Assembly (NCBI GenBank): GCA_951812975.1
Contig: CATOTC010000001.1
Location: forward strand, 744,001 to 808,000
Direction of reading: 5' to 3'
DNA: 64,000 nt
Source of the DNA: an uncultured Acidimicrobiales bacterium
GTDB lineage: Bacteria; Actinomycetota; Acidimicrobiia; Acidimicrobiales; Aldehydirespiratoraceae
A program made the translations under genes and the position numbers. This document shows positions 58,286 to 64,000 of this stretch, piece after piece. Each line of letters begins with the position of its first letter. The first letter of the stretch is position 1. The notes below the pieces were generated by a model. The model saw only the letters and a program-made list of their open reading frames with translations, was not told where the DNA came from and ran no database searches.

Positions 58286-60559
58286 ATGAGCGAAGCAGAC
58301 ACACACATCGGATTGACGCTGAACGAATCGAGGATGCCGCGGCCGGCCGATCCGTACCGTCGCGGAGCGCCCAACGTCATCATGATGGTGCTCGACGACT
58401 GCGGTTTCGGTCAGCTCGGCTGCTACGGATCTCTCATCGAGACACCCAACATCGACCGCCTCGCCGAGCAGGGTCTGCGCTTCACCAACTTCCACACCAC
58501 CGCGGTCTGCTCACCGACCCGGGCCAGTGCCTTGACCGGGCGCAATCATCATCGTGTCGGCATGGGGATGCTGCCCGACATGCCGCTGCCGTTCCCCGCC
58601 TACACCGGGGTCATGCCGCCAACGGCAGCCACCCTGCCCGCGGTTCTGCGCGAAGAGGGGTGGGTGACCTGGGCGATCGGCAAATGGCATCTCAGCCCGC
58701 GGGACCATCGTGGGCCCGCCGGGCCGTTCCATACCTGGCCGACCGGCGTCGGTTTTGACCGCTACTACGGATTCCTGGGCGGTGAGGACAGCCAGTGGAC
58801 CCCCGACCTGGTGCGTGACCAGTCTTATGTGGATCCACCCTGCACTCCCGAGGAGGGCTATCACTTCAGCGAAGACATCGCCGACGAAGCCATCGCCAAC
58901 ATTCGTCAACTGCGGATCCACCAACCCGACCGTCCGTTCATGCTGTATTGGGCGACCGGCGCTCCGCACTCACCCCATCAGGTGCCGACCGAATGGATCG
59001 ATGCATACGCCGGCCGTTTCGATGAGGGCTGGGACGTCCTTGCCGAACGGACCCTGGAGCGCCAGAAGGAACTCGGGATAGTCCCCGAGGACGTGAAGCT
59101 GCCCGCCCGACCGGACTGGGTGGCCGAATGGGACTCGCTGCGGGCGCCCGAGCAACGGCTCTATGCACGGCTTCAGGAGGTGTTCGCCGCGTTCTTGACC
59201 CACGCCGACGCGCAGGTCGGCCGCATCCTCGACGAACTCGAAGCCACTGGCGAACTCGACAACACCATGGTCCTGTTGATCTCCGACAACGGAGCTTCCG
59301 GCGAGGGCGGCCCCCACGGCTCGACCAACCACATGGCCCAACTCAACGACAACTACGAGGATGTTTCCCAGCTGCTTGAGGAAATCGACACTGCCGGCGG
59401 CCATCAGGGGTACAACCACTACCCGTGGGGTTGGGCCCATGCGGGCAACACCCCTTTGAAACGATGGAAGCGCTACACGTTCGAGGGCGGGGTGAGAGAT
59501 CCGCTGATCCTGCACTGGCCCGCCGCTATCGACGACCCGGGCGGGATCCGCGATCAGTATTGCCATGTGATCGACCTGTGGCCCACGGTGCTCGACCTGC
59601 TCGGCGTGGCACAACCCGAAGAGGTGCGCGGCGTCGCCCAGATGAGCGTCGACGGCGTATCGCTGCGAGAACCGATCACCGATGCCGACGCACCCGAAGT
59701 GCGAACCAGCCAGTACTACGAATGCTGGGGGCATCGGGCCATGTATCACCGGGGCTGGAAGGCAGTCACCGACCATGTCAACCAGCTGAACCCCTACGAA
59801 CGCGAGATGATCGAGGGCAGCGCAGACTTCCATGAAGACAACTGGGCCCTGTACGACACCCGCGTCGACTTCTCCGAGAGCCACGACTTGGCCTCGGAGC
59901 ACCCCGAAAAACTTGAAGAGTTGATCGGTTTGTGGTCGGCGGAAGCCGAGCGCAACGAGGTGCTGCCGATCGACGACTCGGCAACGGCGCGCTTCGTCCA
60001 CATGTTCGTGCCCTATGCCGGATACCGCAGACGTTACGAACTCAACGCCGGCGAGCGAGTGGCGGTCTACTCCGGGCCACTGCTGTATGGCGGGATCACA
60101 GCCGCCGCCGAACTCGACAGCCCCCTTGGCAACGCCACAGGAGTGATCATCGAACAGGGGAACTGGATCACAGGCTGGTCCTGGGTCGTACTCGAAGACG
60201 AGATCGCAGTGTTCATCGCTTCTCCCGGCCAGGGGCGACACCGGATCAGCGCGGCCCGTCCCACTGGGGCCACGGTGCTCGGAGTCGTGCTCGGCGACAC
60301 CGCTTCGGACTCGACCGAAGTCACGTTGTTGGCTGACGGATCAGAAATCGGCCGGGGCACTGTCGCCGCGCCGCTGCCCCGAGTCATCAGCACCAACGGC
60401 AGTTGGCTGACGGTTGGTTACAGCGCTCCGTTCCCGGTGAACGACTCCTATGCGCCACCGTTTCGCCTTGAGCCGCTGTTACGCGTGGTGCTCGACGCAG
60501 GACCACCCAGAATGCCTCGATTCAACGAACTGCTAGAAGAAATCATGCGCCACCAGTGA
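58286..60559 (+). CDS. Arylsulfatase (type I sulfatase)
   Basis: 757 residues from ATG 58286; the track start is a GTG 45 bases earlier. VIMMVLDDCGFGQLGCYG gives the two Asp metal ligands, VCSPTRASALTGRNHH the CxPxR motif whose Cys must be oxidised to formylglycine by a maturase (no such gene is in the window). GKWHLSPRDHRGPAGPF and LLISDNGASGEGGPHGS supply the Lys/His and the Asp/Asn of the active site. Length and the TGRNHHRVGMG pattern match the long Pseudomonas/mycobacterial AtsA group. It hydrolyses sulfate esters. No signal peptide is seen, so the enzyme is cytoplasmic, and substrates must enter the cell first. Confidence 0.95.
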   Translation: MSEADTHIGLTLNESRMPRPADPYRRGAPNVIMMVLDDCGFGQLGCYGSLIETPNIDRLAEQGLRFTNFHTTAVCSPTRASALTGRNHHRVGMGMLPDMPLPFPAYTGVMPPTAATLPAVLREEGWVTWAIGKWHLSPRDHRGPAGPFHTWPTGVGFDRYYGFLGGEDSQWTPDLVRDQSYVDPPCTPEEGYHFSEDIADEAIANIRQLRIHQPDRPFMLYWATGAPHSPHQVPTEWIDAYAGRFDEGWDVLAERTLERQKELGIVPEDVKLPARPDWVAEWDSLRAPEQRLYARLQEVFAAFLTHADAQVGRILDELEATGELDNTMVLLISDNGASGEGGPHGSTNHMAQLNDNYEDVSQLLEEIDTAGGHQGYNHYPWGWAHAGNTPLKRWKRYTFEGGVRDPLILHWPAAIDDPGGIRDQYCHVIDLWPTVLDLLGVAQPEEVRGVAQMSVDGVSLREPITDADAPEVRTSQYYECWGHRAMYHRGWKAVTDHVNQLNPYEREMIEGSADFHEDNWALYDTRVDFSESHDLASEHPEKLEELIGLWSAEAERNEVLPIDDSATARFVHMFVPYAGYRRRYELNAGERVAVYSGPLLYGGITAAAELDSPLGNATGVIIEQGNWITGWSWVVLEDEIAVFIASPGQGRHRISAARPTGATVLGVVLGDTASDSTEVTLLADGSEIGRGTVAAPLPRVISTNGSWLTVGYSAPFPVNDSYAPPFRLEPLLRVVLDAGPPRMPRFNELLEEIMRHQ

Positions 60560-60611
60560 CTTGCTGGTCGGCAGATCCGCGGACGGCTGATCGCCGGAGA
60601 GGCGTTCGGCG

Positions 60612-62009
60612 GTGTTGATCGACCTCTTTGCCGCGGCGCCCGAGCGTGACGATCTGATCGTCCAGCGAGACCAGCGGGTCTCAACCGCCGCGATCGTCGA
60701 ACGGGCGCAGGGCTCGGCGGCAGCGTTCAACGCCCGGGGGATCGGCCACGGCGACCACATTGCGTTCCAGATGCCCACCGGGATCGATGCCATAGCGCTG
60801 TACCGGGCGTGTTGGCGTATCGGCGCAGTGGCTGTGCCGGTGCACCCCAGAGCCGGTGCCGCCCAGATTGACGACATGATCGATCAGTCGCACCCGAGCC
60901 TGCTTGTCGGTGATCCGGACTCGGCGCTGCGTGAGGAGCCCGCAGCAGTGGGAGTTGACGAGCTCACCGGGGGTGAAGCGCCCGCCGTTGAGTGCCGCGA
61001 CTCAGACGATGCGCTGGTGATGTTCACGTCCGGGTCGACCGGCAGACCCAAAGGCGTGATCCACACTCACACCGGCCTGGTCGTCAAGACCCGCCAGATC
61101 TCAGAGATACATGGGCTGACCAGCGCCGACTGTGTGCTCATGCCTGCTCCGCTGGCGCATGTCTCAGGGTTGCTCCACGGAGTGCTCGTGCCCGCAGCGT
61201 TGGGCGCCAAGACGGTGCTCATGGAACAGTGGAACCCCGCTGTCGCACTGCAGCACATCGAGGCTGAACAGGTGACCTGGATGGTCGGGCCGCCGACTTT
61301 CTTCATCGACCTGATGGACGACCCGGCCTTCGATCGCGAGCGGGTGGCGTCGCTGCGGCTCATATCGTGCGGGGGCGCCGGCGTGACACCGGAGTTCGCG
61401 CGGCGGGCGAGCACCGAACTCGATGCAGTCGTCAAACGCACGTACGGGTCCACCGAGGCCCCGAGCGTCACCACCAGCCGATTCGATGATCCTGTCGACA
61501 AGATGATCACCACCGACGGCCGTGCCTTCGGCGAGACCCGTATCCGGGTCGATGAACACGGCGAATTGTGGGTGTCGGGCCCGGAGCTCTTCCGCGGCTA
61601 CCTCGACCCGAGCGATTCGGCCACGGCCACCGAAGACGGCTGGTTCCGGACCGGCGACTTCGGCGTGATCGACGACGGCTGGCTCACCATCACCGGCCGG
61701 CTCGGCGAGCAGATCATCCGCGGCGGCGAGAACATCTCCGCCACAGAGGTCGAGAACCACCTTGGGGCTCACCCCGCGGTCAGCGCAGCCGTGGCCCTGG
61801 CCGAACCCGACGACCGGCTGGGATCGCGGGTCGCGGCCTTCGTGGTGGCCGCTGACAGTTTCGATCTGGTGGCTTGTCAGCAGTGGTTCCAGAGCAGAGG
61901 TGCGGCCAGATACATCTGCCCGGAACGCCTCGAACACGTCTCCGAAATGCCCGTTCTCGCCTCCGGGAAAATCGACCGCTCCGCCCTGGCGCGGCGCCTC
62001 AGCAGCTGA
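60612..62009 (+). CDS. AMP-binding acyl-CoA synthetase
   Basis: 465 residues, shorter than usual (~500-550), GTG start. MFTSGSTGRPKGVIHTHTG, RTYGSTEAPSVTTS, GWFRTGDFGVIDDGWLTITGRLGEQIIRGGENISATEVE and the catalytic Lys in LASGKIDRSALARRL are all present, so it is complete despite its length; the N-terminal part is compact. Turns an acid into acyl-CoA. It follows the sulfatase by 52 bp. Two different acyl-CoA ligases in the window (53115 and this one) argue for at least two acid substrates or steps. Confidence 0.93.
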   Translation: MLIDLFAAAPERDDLIVQRDQRVSTAAIVERAQGSAAAFNARGIGHGDHIAFQMPTGIDAIALYRACWRIGAVAVPVHPRAGAAQIDDMIDQSHPSLLVGDPDSALREEPAAVGVDELTGGEAPAVECRDSDDALVMFTSGSTGRPKGVIHTHTGLVVKTRQISEIHGLTSADCVLMPAPLAHVSGLLHGVLVPAALGAKTVLMEQWNPAVALQHIEAEQVTWMVGPPTFFIDLMDDPAFDRERVASLRLISCGGAGVTPEFARRASTELDAVVKRTYGSTEAPSVTTSRFDDPVDKMITTDGRAFGETRIRVDEHGELWVSGPELFRGYLDPSDSATATEDGWFRTGDFGVIDDGWLTITGRLGEQIIRGGENISATEVENHLGAHPAVSAAVALAEPDDRLGSRVAAFVVAADSFDLVACQQWFQSRGAARYICPERLEHVSEMPVLASGKIDRSALARRLSS

Positions 62010-62090
62010 CGCTTCGTCGCGGCACACGGCCGGGGCCGCAAATCATCACTCACGATGCGCTGAGTTGCTGGACTGCGCGATGCTGGAGCC

Positions 62091-63104
62091 GTGAGCGAGA
62101 CCATGCGGGCCGCGGTATATCGCAGAACCGGAGAGGTTGAGATCGAAGAGATGTCGGTACCGGTTCCTGCAGCGGGCGAGGCTGTGATCGAAATCGACTA
62201 TTGCGGGATCTGTGGCACCGACTTGCACATGATGTTGGACGGCTGGGGGACGCCGGGTTCGGTGTTCGGCCACGAATGGTCAGGTCGGGTCGTCGATGCC
62301 GCTGACTCCGGTCTGGTCGAGGGGACCCGAGTGGTGGGTCTGCCGTCGGTCGGCTGCGGGGACTGCGAGCCGTGCCTCGACGGTCATCCAAGCCTCTGCG
62401 AAAGACGGCCCGATGCTGGCATGTCGCTTGAGCGGGGCGCTTTCTCGCAGTACCTGGTGGCCGACCCCCGTCGGCTGGTGACGGTTCCCGATCAGATCGA
62501 TCAAGTCAGCGCTGCCTACACCGAACCACTGGCCGTAGCACTTCACGCCGTTACCAACTCCAAGATCACAGATGCCCAGCACGCACTCGTGTTCGGCGCC
62601 GGACCGATCGGCGCGGCCATAATCGCCATCCTGGTGGCGCGGGGCATCAGCGTTGCCGCGGTTGAACTTTCCGAGGTGCGCTTGGAGCTTGCCGCTTCAC
62701 TCGGGGCCAGCGTCTTTCGACCCGGCGAACTCACCGTTCCCAGCCATCCGGGCGAGACGCTCGAGCAGGGCTATCACGTCGTCTTTGAGTCGTCGGGTAC
62801 GAGGTCCGCGTGTGAGACGGGACTCACTCAGCTTGTCGGCGACGGGACGCTCGTGATCGTCGGCACCGGACTCGACTTCCCGCGCCTCGACACCAACCGG
62901 GTGATCCTCAACGAACTCCACATAACCGGCGCTTTCAACTATGACGCCGACGGGTTCGGCGCCGCGCTGGACCTGATCGCATCGGGCACGCTGCCGCTGG
63001 ATCTGTTGATCCACCCCGAAACGGTGGGCCTCAAGGGAATGCTCGACGCCATGACGCAACTACGATCGGGCGAGATCGCAGGAAAGGTACTGGTCACGCC
63101 ATGA
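62091..63104 (+). CDS. Zinc-dependent alcohol dehydrogenase (MDR family)
   Basis: 337 residues (GTG 62091; ATG 62103 possible). DYCGICGTDLHMM and FGHEWSGRVV hold catalytic Zn ligands, GCGDCEPCLDGHPSLCERR the four-Cys structural site, and LVFGAGPIGAAIIAILVARGISVAAVELSEVR the NAD site; Glu ends the strand, so NAD is likely. This is the sorbitol/threonine dehydrogenase-like branch of the family, oxidising secondary alcohols. It overlaps the VOC gene by 4 bp (ATGA). Confidence 0.92.
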   Translation: MSETMRAAVYRRTGEVEIEEMSVPVPAAGEAVIEIDYCGICGTDLHMMLDGWGTPGSVFGHEWSGRVVDAADSGLVEGTRVVGLPSVGCGDCEPCLDGHPSLCERRPDAGMSLERGAFSQYLVADPRRLVTVPDQIDQVSAAYTEPLAVALHAVTNSKITDAQHALVFGAGPIGAAIIAILVARGISVAAVELSEVRLELAASLGASVFRPGELTVPSHPGETLEQGYHVVFESSGTRSACETGLTQLVGDGTLVIVGTGLDFPRLDTNRVILNELHITGAFNYDADGFGAALDLIASGTLPLDLLIHPETVGLKGMLDAMTQLRSGEIAGKVLVTP

Positions 63105-63538
63105 CAGAGTTCTCCGGGCCCGCACGTTTCAACCATGTGGCCATGAGCATGCCCGCCGATTCGCTTGACGAGAACGGCAGAGCCGACATCTGCCGGTTCT
63201 ACTCCGAGGTCTTCGGGTGGCAGGAGCACCCATCCATGACCGAGGACCGCAAACGCCTGGTCATGGGCGTGCACTCCTATGACCAGTTCGTGTTTCTCAT
63301 CGCCGATGAGGAGCCGATGCGAGCCCCACGCCTGGACCACTTCGGTCTCGCGGTCGACACCATTGAGCAGCTGCACGAGGTCCTGAATCGGGCAAAAGCC
63401 CTCGCCGAGAGCGACGACCGGGTCGACATCATCGACTACGAGGTTGAAGACCACGGAGTCCTCAAGCTTCACAGTTTCTACGTCGGCTACCTGCTGCCGA
63501 TGATGGTCGAAGTCCAGTACTTCGAGTTCGCCGCCTAG
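63101..63538 (+). CDS. VOC family protein (glyoxalase/dioxygenase fold)
   Basis: 145 residues. RFNHVAMSMPADSLDENGRADICRFYSEVFGWQEH is the first beta-alpha-beta-beta-beta unit with a His metal ligand, and RLDHFGLAVDTIEQLHEVLNRAKAL with VEVQYFEFA the second. Metal-dependent members are glyoxalases, extradiol dioxygenases and methylmalonyl-CoA epimerases. The His/Glu pattern is partly kept (HVAM, HFGL, EVQYFEF) so activity is plausible. Coupled to the alcohol dehydrogenase by the ATGA overlap and last in the operon. Confidence 0.85.
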   Translation: MTEFSGPARFNHVAMSMPADSLDENGRADICRFYSEVFGWQEHPSMTEDRKRLVMGVHSYDQFVFLIADEEPMRAPRLDHFGLAVDTIEQLHEVLNRAKALAESDDRVDIIDYEVEDHGVLKLHSFYVGYLLPMMVEVQYFEFAA

Positions 63539-63545
63539 CGGCCGG

Positions 63546-63707
63546 TCAGCGGCTGGCGCGGTAACGCTCGGGGTCGTTCTCGTTGTCGGCGGCCGCAATG
63601 CGATCGGTCACGTCGGTCAACTCGGCGCGTGCCTCACGGCTGTAGCGCGGGTTGGGCTTGACCACGTCACCGGGCAGGGGCGGCAACCCGAAATGGGGGT
63701 GGTTCAC
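63546..63707 (-). CDS. Small protein of unknown function, possibly a C-terminal gene remnant
   Basis: 53 residues from the GTG at 63707 (AAGGTCGGA just before it). The track ORF extends to 63785, but residues before the GTG come from AT-rich DNA and look non-coding, while this part has GC-rich third positions. The sequence (HPHFGLPPLPGDVVKPNPRY, then a charged helix) matches no family I know. It may be a small gene or the remains of the C-terminal end of a larger one that was cut at 63.71 kb. Convergent with the VOC gene, 7 bp between. Confidence 0.4.
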   Translation of the reverse strand: MNHPHFGLPPLPGDVVKPNPRYSREARAELTDVTDRIAAADNENDPERYRASR

Positions 63708-63811
63708 TCCGACCTTAAACGCGGAGAACCAAGAAACTTTAGATTTTCTGTAACAAAGTGGTGGCTTGAGCAAAGAACAAGACACAACCTAGGAAGTGGA
63801 GGTAAAACCCG
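63708..63811. other. AT-rich non-coding stretch
   Basis: Base composition falls clearly below that of the rest of the window (runs such as AACTTTAGATTTTCTGTAAC). No gene is seen. It may contain promoters for the small minus-strand gene and the lipoprotein gene, or mark a junction where composition changes. Confidence 0.5.
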
Positions 63812-63877
63812 GTGAGGCTCCCAACCATCTCAGCACGGACCCAGTACCCATTACAATCCGAAGAGCCAAAAGGGTCG

Positions 63878-64000
63878 ATGCAACGATCACACGGGTTCAT
63901 GACGCAAGCTGCTGTGGCAGCAATCGTTGTGCTGGCAGCAGTAGCTTGCGGTAGCGATTCTTCCCTGCAAGCGGCGGACGAGAAACCCGACACTGTCGCG
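63878..64000 (+). CDS. Lipoprotein, N-terminal part (runs off the window)
   Basis: Open to the window end without a stop, so absent from the ORF track. From ATG 63878: MQRSHGFMTQAAVAAIVVLAAVACGSDSS, a signal peptide with lipobox AVAC followed by a Ser/Asp-rich spacer. AAAAGGG lies just before. An in-frame GTG at 63812, ten bases after GGAGG, would add 22 residues. A membrane-anchored lipoprotein, perhaps a binding protein of a transporter; nothing of the mature domain is visible. Confidence 0.7.
   Translation, partial: MQRSHGFMTQAAVAAIVVLAAVACGSDSSLQAADEKPDTVA

Noticed and set aside
58970-60241. 423-residue minus-strand ORF
   Set aside because: Antisense shadow of the sulfatase gene, no recognisable domain.
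63739-63993. 84-residue minus-strand ORF
   Set aside because: It opposes a clear lipoprotein signal peptide on the plus strand and shows no family or ribosome site.
1-64000. Mobile elements, phage genes or genomic-island markers
   Set aside because: No transposase, integrase, terminal inverted repeats, tRNA-linked site or plasmid gene was found.

Overview
The window is a high-GC, gene-dense piece of an actinobacterial chromosome, most likely from the class Acidimicrobiia (an Ilumatobacter-like lineage). I infer this from the many LLM-type flavin/F420 oxidoreductases, cytochromes P450, SDRs and amidohydrolase-2 proteins, from the frequent GTG starts and apparently leaderless promoters, and from Cys-containing S-layer-homology repeats ending in PVTRGQMAA, a style I associate with this class. 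No rRNA, tRNA, insertion sequence, prophage or CRISPR array is visible.

Layout. 1-3.8 kb: the end of a thiolase gene, then a minus-strand group (methyltransferase, SDR, CysQ-like phosphatase, SRPBCC and SnoaL-like proteins). 3.9-8 kb: a secreted S41 protease with three SLH repeats, then a SulP anion transporter. 8-18 kb: an LLM enzyme, a very large toroid-like/glycosyltransferase fusion, an SDR, a secreted coiled-coil M15 peptidase, a GDPD lipoprotein, a sterol C-24-methyltransferase-like enzyme, a nitronate monooxygenase and a 61-bp tandem repeat array. 18-27 kb: a catabolic block with two P450s, an LLM enzyme, two SDRs, two amidohydrolases and a CoA-transferase, including three 20-bp direct repeats in a divergent promoter region. 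27-32.4 kb: a complete branched-chain-type ABC transporter (lipoprotein, fused LivH-LivM permease, LivG with a repeat tail, LivF). 32.4-35.5 kb: class II aldolase, 2-hydroxyacid dehydrogenase and FGGY kinase, which look like one sugar or polyol pathway. 35.5-41.3 kb: two LLM enzymes, a degenerate amidohydrolase, and a class III aminotransferase with methylmalonate-semialdehyde dehydrogenase. 41.3-50.5 kb: a P450, the three-gene proton-translocating transhydrogenase, a DUF1214 protein, a zinc alcohol dehydrogenase, and an operon of SnoaL-like, amidohydrolase and EthD-like proteins. 50.6-63.5 kb: epimerase-P450-acyl-CoA-ligase, a LysM-anchored 5'-nucleotidase, then acyl-CoA dehydrogenase, arylsulfatase, a second acyl-CoA ligase, alcohol dehydrogenase and a VOC protein. 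The last 0.5 kb is AT-richer and holds a possible small gene and the start of a lipoprotein gene.

How the genes fit together. Most of the window looks like catabolic machinery for bulky, lipophilic organic compounds, possibly isoprenoid or steroid-like: P450s and LLM enzymes oxidise, SDRs and alcohol dehydrogenases interconvert alcohols and ketones, ligases and a CoA-transferase make CoA thioesters, an acyl-CoA dehydrogenase and a thiolase run beta-oxidation steps, and the transhydrogenase supplies NADPH. A sulfatase could release sulfated substrates. This is an inference from families; no substrate can be read from the sequence. The most surprising gene is the sterol methyltransferase-like one at 15.4 kb, because no sterol cyclase or squalene epoxidase accompanies it here.
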